12,868 bases of DNA from Microcaldota archaeon. Lineage in GTDB: Archaea; Micrarchaeota; Micrarchaeia; Micrarchaeales; CABMGC01. This document shows positions 1 through 6,651 of the stretch, one piece after another (positions within the stretch are counted from its first letter, which is position 1; each line of letters opens with the position of its first letter). The stretch lies in assembly GCA_028866785.1 (NCBI GenBank), contig JAGWHN010000025.1:1-12868 (forward strand), written 5' to 3'. The notes under the pieces are model-generated. The model worked only from the letters and a program-made list of their open reading frames with translations. It was not told the DNA's origin and searched no databases. The position numbers and the translations under genes were made by a program.

Positions 1-1455
1 ATGATGGACGCGCGTGGAACCCCGATTTGGGTGAGCGACAACGTGGACAAGGTGCTGCGATTGCAGAAGAACTCGCTGCTTGGCAGGCCGTTTGTGGAGA
101 TGCTTGTGGAGAAGGAGAGGATACGCAAGGGGATCGAGACCATGGGTGAGGGGATCTACACCGACTCCGCGAAGATCAACATAGGCAACGGGGTCTTCCA
201 GGACGTGAGGCTCACCTTCTTTGCAAACAAGATGTATGGGCTCTCCTGCATACTGGCAAACAACCCGTACGAGAGCGCGTTTGGGAACCTTGAGAAGAAC
301 TTCGACGAGCTCGTCAAGATGTCCGCTGACGCGATAATATTCATAGACCCGCTGGGGTACATCCAGAGGGTGAACAAGAGCGCGGAGAACATCTTCGGCT
401 ACAGGGAGGAGGAGCTTATCGGCGGGCCGGCGGCGATCCTCTACACCGACGAGGAGCAGGACAAGCTTCCGCGCGCGCTCTCGCTTGCAAAGCAGGAGGG
501 GACGATCAGCAACATCTTCGCGAAGATGAAGGGAAAGAAGGAGGAGGCGTTCATACCGTGCGACCAGAGCGTGAGAAGCGTCAAGGACCAGAGCGGCAAC
601 CTCGCCGGATACATAATAGTGAACAGGGAGCTCAAGACCAAGTACGACCTTGACGAGGCGCAGGAGATCCTTGAGGACAAGGAGAAGGAGATCGAGAAGC
701 TCCAGGCTGAGAGCGAGCTCAAGAGCCAGTTCATCTTCAACATTTCCCATGACATCAAGACCCCAATCACAAACATCAAGGGATTCGGCACGATCCTCTA
801 CAATGAGGAGCACGGGCCTATGAACGAGGAGCAGAAGGGATACATCAAGATAGTCATCGACGAGTCGGACAGGCTGATGGATTTGATAAAGCAGATCCTC
901 GACGTCGCAAGGCTCTCGTCCGGAAAGGTGAAGCTTGAGCTGCAGCCAGTGGACCTAAAGAAGCTTGGGGACAACCCGAGCATCAAGGCGCAGGAGGAGG
1001 TCGCCACAGGCAAGGGGCTCATGTTCTCATGGAATGTCGACTACAACGTGGGAGAGGTCAACATAGACCCGAACAGGATAATCCAGGTGTTTGTCAACCT
1101 TATAACAAACGCCGTGAAGTTCACCGAGCACGGAAGCATAATGGTCAACATCACAAAGAAGGGCAAGAACATCCGCGTGGAGGTAAAAGACACTGGGATC
1201 GGAATAAGTAAGGAGGACCAGCGAAAGCTATTCAAGAAATTCTACCAGGTCCATAGAACCGAGCTGACCGTGCAGCAGGGATCAGGAACCGGCCTTGGGC
1301 TATCGATAGTAAAGGAAATCGTGAACCTTCACGGAGGAAGGATGGGGATAAACTCGGAGCTAGGGAAGGGAAGCACATTCTGGTTCACGATACCTATTTC
1401 TGGCAAGAAGAAAAAGCCGAAGGAGCCAAAGGAGGCCTCAGAGGGCAAGGCCTAA
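1..1455 (+). CDS. PAS-domain sensor histidine kinase, probably 5'-truncated by the window edge
   Basis: This is a cytoplasmic sensor kinase that would autophosphorylate on His and pass phosphate to a response regulator. Residues 1-90 resemble a PAS domain lacking its first strands, so the true start may lie upstream even though ATG codons sit at 1 and 4. A complete PAS domain spans about 106-211, and a short coiled coil 216-243. The H-box has the phospho-acceptor in SHDIKTP (His250). The catalytic domain shows an N-box (NLITNA, 366-371), G1 (DTGIG, 397-401) and G2 (GSGTGLGLS, 427-435). No membrane segment is visible, so the signal is probably intracellular. The stop interlocks with the convergent gene by 4 nt. 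The likely partner is the response regulator at 3636-4823. The family is certain; the signal is unknown. Confidence 0.93.
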   Translation: MMDARGTPIWVSDNVDKVLRLQKNSLLGRPFVEMLVEKERIRKGIETMGEGIYTDSAKINIGNGVFQDVRLTFFANKMYGLSCILANNPYESAFGNLEKNFDELVKMSADAIIFIDPLGYIQRVNKSAENIFGYREEELIGGPAAILYTDEEQDKLPRALSLAKQEGTISNIFAKMKGKKEEAFIPCDQSVRSVKDQSGNLAGYIIVNRELKTKYDLDEAQEILEDKEKEIEKLQAESELKSQFIFNISHDIKTPITNIKGFGTILYNEEHGPMNEEQKGYIKIVIDESDRLMDLIKQILDVARLSSGKVKLELQPVDLKKLGDNPSIKAQEEVATGKGLMFSWNVDYNVGEVNIDPNRIIQVFVNLITNAVKFTEHGSIMVNITKKGKNIRVEVKDTGIGISKEDQRKLFKKFYQVHRTELTVQQGSGTGLGLSIVKEIVNLHGGRMGINSELGKGSTFWFTIPISGKKKKPKEPKEASEGKA

Positions 1456-2513
1456 TGGCCAAGCACATAAGGTATAACTGTTGCGCAGCTGTTGCTTATG
1501 CCCTTGGCAAAGTTGTACTGCGCATTTAGCACCGTGTAGTTTAGCGAGGACCAAGGCCCAACAAATCTCTGCGGAGGCACAATCAGTCCGGATGCCGTGT
1601 TTATCTGGAGCACTAGAACCTTTCCTGCAGCGACGCTCTGTTGCGCGGTTATTGTGTAGGTTGCGTTGTAGACGTTCGTGCTGAAGTTGGACACCTTCCA
1701 GCTAACGCCCGTTGTCGCGTAAGGGGAGACGTTGAAGTATGAGTTTGGCCCGCCCGGCAGCGCCCCGTACTTTGCCTGGTATGTTGAGTTGTAGGTAGCA
1801 GGGGTGCAGGAGGATGCCTGCGCGTAAAGTGGCGCAAGGTTCTTCATGAGCGCACCGGTTGGGGTGTTGTTTATGAGAGTCATGACCTGCGATATCTGTC
1901 CGCTTGTTATTCCGGAAACCACAGTGGTCGTCGCTGCGGTTGTTGTGACTGTGGTTGTAACGGTCGTAGTGACAGCTCCGCCGGTTGTCGTCTCGCTGTT
2001 GCTTAGGGACTCGCCGCTAAGAAGCTGCGCCGGATTTATCACGGTTATTCCGCCGGTGACCTGCGCGCCGAGCGATGCCGGCAGCGGGGTGATTATGATT
2101 GTGGCCTGTGTCGGGGAGGTGGACTGGAGAGAGAGGTGCAGGTTTGCAGTTGCGCCGTTGGATGTGCTGAGGTTCTCAGATGCGAGAGTCGCCAGGTTTA
2201 CCAGGAAGATGGGCTTCACCATTATCGGCTCGCCGGAGAGATAGAATGCGGCGCTTGAGTTAGAGGCGCTCTTTAGGAAGAGCGAGTAGACTGCAGTGCT
2301 GTTTGGAAGCGAGAAGTACTCGCTGCCGTTTAGCGGAATCGTGAATGTCTGGGCTGAAGAAAGCTGGTTGACGCTCGTAGATGAGCGGACCGAGAGGAAT
2401 GCGATAACTGCGACCACTATGATTGCGGCGAGAAGATATAGAAGGGGACCCTTGTCGGAATACGCATTTGGGCGCCCTGGCTTTACTCGCTGAAAATTAG
2501 GATTGCTTACCAT
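1452..2513 (-). CDS. Membrane-anchored, Thr-rich, probably glycosylated surface protein
   Basis: I do not recognise a named family. An N-terminal tail of about 20 residues, rich in Pro, Arg and Lys, precedes one hydrophobic helix (about residues 22-42). This predicts an N-in, C-out anchor with the rest outside the cell. The ectodomain has about ten N-x-S/T sequons. A Thr/Val tract near residues 173-199 contains repeated TTTV units and looks like a linker between two beta-rich parts. Two Cys in the C-terminal part could form a disulfide. An upstream in-frame ATG at 2552 would add 13 residues, but it overlaps the TATA-like box, so I prefer the ATG at 2513. The gene converges on the histidine kinase and overlaps it by 4 nt. 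Export is well supported; the role (S-layer-associated, adhesion or binding) is open. Confidence 0.8.
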   Translation of the reverse strand: MVSNPNFQRVKPGRPNAYSDKGPLLYLLAAIIVVAVIAFLSVRSSTSVNQLSSAQTFTIPLNGSEYFSLPNSTAVYSLFLKSASNSSAAFYLSGEPIMVKPIFLVNLATLASENLSTSNGATANLHLSLQSTSPTQATIIITPLPASLGAQVTGGITVINPAQLLSGESLSNSETTTGGAVTTTVTTTVTTTAATTTVVSGITSGQISQVMTLINNTPTGALMKNLAPLYAQASSCTPATYNSTYQAKYGALPGGPNSYFNVSPYATTGVSWKVSNFSTNVYNATYTITAQQSVAAGKVLVLQINTASGLIVPPQRFVGPWSSLNYTVLNAQYNFAKGISNSCATVIPYVLGH

Positions 2514-2550
2514 AGGGCCCACTTTTGACAATACTCTATGGGATATACAC

Positions 2551-2560
2551 ATTTAAGAAT
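2551..2560 (-). promoter_or_regulatory. TATA-like box for the surface-protein gene
   Basis: The minus-strand sequence ATTCTTAAAT lies about 40 nt before the ATG at 2513 and overlaps the alternative ATG at 2552. Transcription starting about 25 nt downstream would exclude the upstream ATG. Confidence 0.45.
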
Positions 2561-2603
2561 ATTTCCAAGCGGTTTTGCGTGATGAAACGAACAGTAGATA
2601 AGG

Positions 2604-2613
2604 GCTAAAAAGG
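2604..2613 (+). promoter_or_regulatory. TATA-like box for the gene at 2639
   Basis: GCTAAAAAGG is centred about 30 nt before the ATG at 2639, fitting a leaderless or very short-leader transcript. A second AT-rich stretch at 2625-2633 is too close to the start to serve as the TATA box. Confidence 0.4.
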
Positions 2614-2638
2614 CCGAATTCCACATTTATTTGATAGC

Positions 2639-3562
2639 ATGTTTGAGAAATTCAGAAAGGAGAAGGCGGAGCCTGAGGCCTTCAAGGGAAAGGAGGGGGA
2701 GAGCATACTCCATGTGATAGAAAAACCGGAGATAGTGATCCACAAGGCGGGATGGGTAAAGGGGCTAGGGATTGCTGCCACGGTCGTTGGGGCAGGGGCT
2801 GGAATGCATGATAGGGTGGGAGCCACGGCATTTGGGGCAGAGGGAGTTGGAGGGATTCTAGGGGGGACCAGGAGAACCGGTCCGGTAAGCCACCGACGCA
2901 ATATAAGTAATGTAAACCAGCAAAGCGACAGGATATTTGCTGAGAAGCTAATAATAACTGACAAGAGGATCTTGGCAGTTATAGACGGCGCAAACGTGAC
3001 CCTCGAGGCCTGCTACGACAAGGAGTTTTTCAGGCAGATGCTGCTGGGCCAAAAGAAGAGGAACACTAGCATCGAGGAGGCGAACAGACCAAAGCCAGAC
3101 GACAAGGACAACAAGTACAAACAGAGGACGGGGGTCGAGATACACAACAGCCTGCCGCGCCAGCTTAGGGGCCTTGGATACGTGGACAACACATACGCGC
3201 TTGCGGATATAGAGCTTAGGAAGGGAATACTCGGAGACCTGACTGCCTGGACGTTTTACATTGAGATTGCGCGGATCTCCACCCCGCTTGTGATGAAGGA
3301 CAGCGAGGGAGGATGGGGAAGGCTCATGGGGCGCTCTAGGGCAATAGCATTCTCAAACGAGATAAATGAAAGCGTGGAGCTTGCGAAGTGCGACATAAAG
3401 GTCAAGGAGGACAAGAAGCAGCACATAGACAACCAGCAGGTTATGGCCGAGTTCACACAGAGCGTGCAGGCGAAAATAAAGGAACTCCGCGAATACGCCT
3501 TTAGGAAGGAAGGAGACAAGTTGCTCATCACAAGTGCGCTTAGGGCAGACTTCGAGGCGTAA
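2639..3562 (+). CDS. Unrecognised 307-aa protein with Gly-rich segment and possible PH-like domain
   Basis: I cannot assign a family. A charged N-terminus (residues 1-20) is followed by a Gly/Ala-rich weakly hydrophobic stretch (about 38-77) that could be a flexible or membrane-associated segment. The sequence around 100-117 (AEKLIITDKRILAVIDG) resembles the strand-turn-strand pattern of bacterial PH-like domains, and 145-165 is a charged linker. A second beta-rich part follows (about 190-260), then a probably helical C-terminus (about 270-300). There is no signal peptide, so it is probably cytoplasmic or membrane-peripheral. It lies on the same strand as the response regulator 73 nt downstream, which has its own TATA-like box. 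The coding call is firm from length and backbone-like codon use; the PH-like idea is a low-confidence pattern match. Confidence 0.7.
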   Translation: MFEKFRKEKAEPEAFKGKEGESILHVIEKPEIVIHKAGWVKGLGIAATVVGAGAGMHDRVGATAFGAEGVGGILGGTRRTGPVSHRRNISNVNQQSDRIFAEKLIITDKRILAVIDGANVTLEACYDKEFFRQMLLGQKKRNTSIEEANRPKPDDKDNKYKQRTGVEIHNSLPRQLRGLGYVDNTYALADIELRKGILGDLTAWTFYIEIARISTPLVMKDSEGGWGRLMGRSRAIAFSNEINESVELAKCDIKVKEDKKQHIDNQQVMAEFTQSVQAKIKELREYAFRKEGDKLLITSALRADFEA

Positions 3563-3594
3563 ATCCTTTCCTTTGCATCCCAAAAGGCGCAGCT

Positions 3595-3605
3595 AAAAAT
3601 ATATA
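3595..3605 (+). promoter_or_regulatory. TATA box for the TTG-started response regulator
   Basis: AAAAATATATA is centred about 34 nt before the TTG at 3636. No ATG or GTG occurs in frame between them, so the box supports the unusual TTG start on a short-leader transcript. Confidence 0.55.
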
Positions 3606-3635
3606 CCTTGCATTGCCTATACCCTAGGCGATTGG

Positions 3636-4823
3636 TTGGACGAGGTAGAGAATTTCAAGTCAGAGCTGCTCTCGGTCATAAACGAGAGGCAGCAGGTCAC
3701 CTACAACGATCTCGCCGAGTACGCGAATTCCAGGGGGATAAGCGAGGACCTTCTAAAGAAGGGGCTGCAGGAGCTCCAGCAGATCAGCACGATCGCCTCA
3801 AGAAGCAGCGGCGGAATACTCACATACTACATCCTTCAGGACAAGAGCGAGCTTAGGAAGATTATGATTGTAGAGGACGACAAGAACATCAACAAGCTCG
3901 TCGCCCTCTCGGTCGGAAAGGGGTTTGAGATAACCCAGATCTACGACGGCAGCGAGGCGATAAGGAAGGTCAAGAACATAAAGCCCGACCTTGTGGTCCT
4001 CGACCTTATGCTCCCAGGAGCGGACGGGCTTGAGATCTGCCAGAAGATAAAGACCGACCCTGAGCTAAAGCACGCGATAGTGATCATAATCAGCGCCATG
4101 GAGGCGACATCTAATAGGTTCAAGGGGATCAAGTACGGCGCGGACTACTACATAAAGAAGCCGTTCGACCCTGATGAGCTTAGGGGACTGGTCACGATCT
4201 TCCTCAAGAAGAAGGGAAAGAGATTCGACCCTCTCATTGACTTGCCAAACGAGGCGAAGATCTCAAATGCGCTTGAGAAGGCGCTGCAGGAGGGCGAGGA
4301 GCAGGAGATCGGAAGGCTAAGAGTCGAGGGGTTTGTGGACTTCGCAAACTCCTTTGGCGGCAGCTCTGGGATAACGATACTCAGGCTCATTTCGCAGATA
4401 CTCCAGGACAAGGTGAGGGACAACGGTAAGAACGTCTTCCTCGGATTCCTAAACAGCGATGACTTTGTGATTGCGGGAAACAAGGACCACGTAGAGAAGA
4501 TGGTCAACTCGCTCAAGGAGGAATTCTCTGCGGTGGTTCCATTCATCTACCAAAGCGAGGGATACAAGCCAATTGAGAAGGGCCTCGATGAGATCTACGA
4601 GACTAACAGGCCGCGCCTCAGCCTCTCATACACCACGATTCCAAAGGGAACCGTCAAGGCGAAGAGGGCCGAGATTCTTAAGAGCAAGCACGCGGGCAAG
4701 GGAATAGGGTCTTACACCTACGACGAGCTAAGGCAGATGCTCGGCAGCGACAACATCGACATCAGCATAACCAGGGACGCGAGCGGAGTGAAGCTCGCGG
4801 TCGGCAAGGGAGCGGACAAGTAA
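3636..4823 (+). CDS. Response regulator: wHTH - REC - degenerate GGDEF-like domain
   Basis: This is a phospho-acceptor regulator, presumably driven by the histidine kinase at 1-1455. Residues 1-70 look like a winged helix. The receiver domain spans about 75-195 and has all expected residues: acidic pocket E80/D81/D82, phospho-acceptor D123 in LVVLDLMLPG, S153, and K175 in YIKKPF. The C-terminal part (about 225-345) follows the GGDEF-domain pattern, with FGGSSG at 240-245 and LNSDDFVI at 272-279 in place of the GGDEF turn. The signature is degenerate, so cyclase activity is unlikely and a binding or dimerisation role is more likely. It starts with TTG, supported by a TATA box. REC placed between an N-terminal DNA-binding-like domain and a C-terminal GGDEF-like fold is unusual. 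Family assignment is firm for REC and moderate for the other two domains. Confidence 0.9.
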   Translation: MDEVENFKSELLSVINERQQVTYNDLAEYANSRGISEDLLKKGLQELQQISTIASRSSGGILTYYILQDKSELRKIMIVEDDKNINKLVALSVGKGFEITQIYDGSEAIRKVKNIKPDLVVLDLMLPGADGLEICQKIKTDPELKHAIVIIISAMEATSNRFKGIKYGADYYIKKPFDPDELRGLVTIFLKKKGKRFDPLIDLPNEAKISNALEKALQEGEEQEIGRLRVEGFVDFANSFGGSSGITILRLISQILQDKVRDNGKNVFLGFLNSDDFVIAGNKDHVEKMVNSLKEEFSAVVPFIYQSEGYKPIEKGLDEIYETNRPRLSLSYTTIPKGTVKAKRAEILKSKHAGKGIGSYTYDELRQMLGSDNIDISITRDASGVKLAVGKGADK

Positions 4824-4856
4824 TTTCTAATACAAAAAACGAATATAGAGAGTAGG

Positions 4857-4865
4857 TTTATAAAG
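4857..4865 (+). promoter_or_regulatory. TATA box for the 56-aa ORF
   Basis: TTTATAAAG is centred about 38 nt before the ATG at 4899. A start site about 25 nt downstream would leave a leader of roughly 13 nt containing a weak GGGT Shine-Dalgarno-like stretch. Confidence 0.5.
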
Positions 4866-4898
4866 AAAGATAAACAACATCAGTTTACGGGTAGTTAA

Positions 4899-5069
4899 AT
4901 GTCTTTAATAGTTAATAATAAAAATAAAAGTATAACAATCATGAAATTGAGCAAACCAGGTTGTCCTAGAATGATAGTAGATTCGAAGGCAATTATCGAG
5001 GTTCGTGATGATTATAGCAATAAAGGAATAAGGTCAAAAATGCTTTCTAGAATTAAAATCCTTTACTAA
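4899..5069 (+). CDS. Small hypothetical protein, 56 aa
   Basis: An unrecognised short ORF begins MSLIVNNKNK and ends RIKILY. It is basic and moderately hydrophobic, with one Cys in GCPRM near residue 22, and has no signal peptide or clear membrane helix. Three things support it as real: a good TATA-like box upstream, no competing gene in the 240-nt gap, and a stop codon that interlocks by 4 nt (CTAA) with the convergent Lrp-type gene, the same geometry seen at the two other convergent gene ends here. It is AT-rich like the Lrp gene and unlike the gene before it. No function can be given. Confidence 0.5.
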   Translation: MSLIVNNKNKSITIMKLSKPGCPRMIVDSKAIIEVRDDYSNKGIRSKMLSRIKILY

Positions 5070-6067
5070 GACTGCTGCGATTCCTTATACTCTTCCAGAT
5101 GGAATGGCCATTTTCCAATTATTTTATCTAATAATATGGCTTTCTCTATTTTCGGCTTCTCTTTATTCCATAAAGAGGCTAATATATCTGGGCCTTTTTC
5201 ATTTAATATTGTAGTATCTTTAAACGCACACATGTCAAAATTATCATAATAACCATTAGTATCGGTTATTATAGAATAGTCATTTATTATGCTTTTTTTG
5301 TCAACTTCTAGTTTTCTCGCAAATTCTTTCCACAATATGTCGTGAGCCTTACTCAGGGTTAGAGTATACCCAAATGCTAAGAAAATTCGTTTATCAGGAT
5401 TCTGTGTGAGGGCAGAAAACTTTCTTATTATACCTTGTTCTTTCATCTTTTTAAGGAAATAAAGAACTTTCATTTGCGTCGTCTTACCTTGTACGACTAA
5501 ATCTTTTATTTTAATTTTAGAATTGCTGTTTAATAGTTTTAATAGACGTTTTTCTTGTTCAGATAATACAGTGCTTTCATCAATTAATTCATTTCGAATC
5601 GGGAAAAAACCCATAGTGAAAAAGTTTACTGCAGAAAATTTGATTATTGGAGAATAATCACTAACTTTTATCCTAAAGTTATATTGCCAGGACCTAAAAT
5701 CTTTTGAGGACAAACCAGATACAAATAATAATAGATCAAAATCTCCACTTGCGATGTATGCACCTTGGACAAAAATATCTTTCATTATCATTTCTTTCAA
5801 CACTTCTGAATTTGGAGCCTTCTCAAATTTTATGGTAATAAGTCTACTTTCTGCAAACCCCAATTTTTCGAAATCTACATCTAAAATGTATTCGATACCA
5901 TATTTTTGCTCTAAATCTTCGATAACTTTCTTAATAAGATGGTTAGAAACACTCAATTCGCGGGCGAGTGCCTTGATGGGTTTTCGCGAATTTTTATATA
6001 GGGAAAGAAGTAACGAGTACTGTAGTTCTCCTTCTATAAATTCCTTTTTTATCCTTTTTTTCCTCAA
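5066..6067 (-). CDS. Tandem Lrp/AsnC-type transcriptional regulator (two HTH, two RAM-like domains)
   Basis: The 333-aa protein reads as two Lrp/AsnC units in one chain: helix-turn-helix at about 15-58, RAM-like ligand domain about 73-148, second HTH about 168-222, and second RAM-like domain about 226-318. A typical Lrp subunit is about 150 aa, so this is a covalent dimer. Such proteins bind promoter DNA and respond to small ligands, often amino acids. The start is TTG (6067-6065): there is an in-frame stop upstream and the next Met lies deep inside the protein. The gene is divergent from the small-gene operon at 6310 and shares the 242-nt region between them, so it may control that operon or itself. 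It is AT-rich, like the island at 6796-11425. Family call is good; target and ligand are unknown. Confidence 0.85.
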   Translation of the reverse strand: MRKKRIKKEFIEGELQYSLLLSLYKNSRKPIKALARELSVSNHLIKKVIEDLEQKYGIEYILDVDFEKLGFAESRLITIKFEKAPNSEVLKEMIMKDIFVQGAYIASGDFDLLLFVSGLSSKDFRSWQYNFRIKVSDYSPIIKFSAVNFFTMGFFPIRNELIDESTVLSEQEKRLLKLLNSNSKIKIKDLVVQGKTTQMKVLYFLKKMKEQGIIRKFSALTQNPDKRIFLAFGYTLTLSKAHDILWKEFARKLEVDKKSIINDYSIITDTNGYYDNFDMCAFKDTTILNEKGPDILASLWNKEKPKIEKAILLDKIIGKWPFHLEEYKESQQS

Positions 6068-6080
6068 TTTAATCCCAATA

Positions 6081-6115
6081 CTATATTATTATATCAATAA
6101 ATATAAATAAATATC
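6081..6115 (-). promoter_or_regulatory. AT-rich promoter region of the Lrp-type regulator
   Basis: An almost pure A/T tract covers the positions 15-48 nt upstream of the TTG at 6067. Several overlapping TATA-like matches occur (for example ATTTATAT at 6101-6108), so the exact box cannot be chosen by eye. Confidence 0.5.
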
Positions 6116-6142
6116 CGAAATATTATACTTTTAAGCACACAT

Positions 6143-6152
6143 GTATATATAT
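6143..6152 (+). promoter_or_regulatory. TATA box for a candidate structured RNA
   Basis: GTATATATAT is centred near 6148. A start about 25 nt downstream falls at the first base of the 14-bp helix described at 6173-6280. Confidence 0.45.
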
Positions 6153-6172
6153 CCCAAAAGTTATATCTTACT

Positions 6173-6280
6173 TAAGTCGTGGGGACGCATATGGTCAATA
6201 ACCTAAAAAGTATTGGCTGTCTGTTTTTTCTTCACTCCCTGAAGATTGTAACCCAATTCCCAATTGGTCCCCATGGCTTA
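6173..6280 (+). ncRNA. Candidate structured RNA, four-way junction (novel)
   Basis: The ends pair over 14 bp: TAAGTCGTGGGGAC (6173-6186) with GTCCCCATGGCTTA (6267-6280), including two G-U wobbles. Three hairpins fit inside without conflict. The first is 6191-6200 with 6211-6220 (10 pairs, three wobble, loop of 10). The second is 6229-6234 with 6240-6245 (6 pairs, loop CTCCC). The third is 6254-6258 with 6262-6266 (5 pairs, loop CCC). A TATA box sits about 25 nt before the first base. It has no tRNA consensus and resembles no RNA family I know. Alternatives are a leader or attenuator for the operon at 6310, terminal inverted repeats of a small mobile element, or the 36-codon ORF at 6191-6301. 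The pairing is seen; transcription is inferred. Confidence 0.4.
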
Positions 6281-6282
6281 CC

Positions 6283-6290
6283 TTATATTC
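6283..6290 (+). promoter_or_regulatory. TATA box for the small-gene operon
   Basis: TTATATTC is centred about 24 nt before the ATG at 6310, so the operon transcript would be leaderless. Confidence 0.5.
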
Positions 6291-6292
6291 AA

Positions 6293-6302
6293 ACTAGCTA
6301 GT
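6293..6302 (+). promoter_or_regulatory. 10-bp perfect palindrome ACTAGCTAGT, possible operator
   Basis: The palindrome lies between the TATA box (6283-6290) and the ATG (6310), where a bound repressor would block transcription initiation. The divergent Lrp-type regulator is the obvious candidate to bind. A 10-bp palindrome can also arise by chance. Confidence 0.3.
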
Positions 6303-6309
6303 GTTAACC

Positions 6310-6465
6310 ATGGACAACCACCAGAACATAGGCAAGATGCTTGAGGGCGCAAGGCTAATCAAGGATGGCATCCCGCAGGCATACGAGTTCCTCCCGCGCG
6401 GGGAGTTCTACAGGCTAAAGCAGCTCTTTGACGAACTCGAGACGATACCTAATAAGCACAAATAG
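6310..6465 (+). CDS. Small hypothetical protein, 51 aa (first gene of small-gene operon)
   Basis: An unrecognised cytoplasmic protein, probably helical, begins MDNHQNIGKM and contains PRGEFYRLKQLFDELE near its centre. Codon use and GC content match the flanking backbone genes (AAG, CTC, ATC, AGG) and not the AT-rich neighbours on either side, which supports real coding. A TATA-like box 24 nt upstream places the ATG at or near the transcript 5' end. The next gene follows at once: its possible ATG at 6466 directly abuts this TAG. No function is assigned. Confidence 0.65.
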   Translation: MDNHQNIGKMLEGARLIKDGIPQAYEFLPRGEFYRLKQLFDELETIPNKHK

Positions 6466-6480
6466 ATGAGGTATATCCCC

Positions 6481-6642
6481 ATGAACTACTACGCATACAT
6501 AAGAAGAAGGGTCGCGGATCTGAGCGGGCTGCGCTTTAAGATGCAGAAGCTCTTCGCCTTTGTGAACTACTCGGACTTCGACAGGATGCAGGCCCTGATG
6601 AATGAGATGGAACAGATACTCAAGAAGTACGAAAACATGTAG
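6481..6642 (+). CDS. Small helical hypothetical protein, 53 aa
   Basis: This unrecognised protein is rich in aromatic and basic residues. It begins MNYYAYIRRR and ends in an amphipathic helix around MQALMNEMEQILKKY, which suggests a helix-turn-helix bundle or protein-protein contact. I chose the ATG at 6481 because GAGGT (6468-6472) sits 8 nt before it. An in-frame ATG at 6466 has no such site but would add only five residues (58 aa). GC content and codons are backbone-like. It is the second gene of a compact three-gene unit. Function unknown. Confidence 0.65.
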   Translation: MNYYAYIRRRVADLSGLRFKMQKLFAFVNYSDFDRMQALMNEMEQILKKYENM

Positions 6643-6651
6643 GTGTCATCT

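Noticed and set aside
1846..2244. Plus-strand 132-codon ORF
   Set aside because: It is antisense to the Thr/Val tract of the surface protein, and its Val-rich repeats simply mirror that tract.
3636..4823. Active diguanylate cyclase
   Set aside because: The GGDEF signature is replaced by NSDDF and catalytic residues are lost, so only the fold is suggested.
6178..6275. tRNA or degenerate tRNA gene
   Set aside because: The closing helix is too long, there is no TTCRANY T-loop, no U8 and no standard D-arm when the cloverleaf is laid on tRNA numbering.
6173..6280. Terminal inverted repeats of a miniature transposable element
   Set aside because: The 14-bp inverted repeat could be TIRs, but there is no convincing target-site duplication and no second copy in the window; RNA structure explains the internal hairpins better.
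6191..6301. A 36-codon ORF inside the intergenic structure
   Set aside because: It lacks a Shine-Dalgarno site, its TATA spacing does not fit, and it covers the stems of the RNA candidate; a leader peptide is not excluded but has less support.
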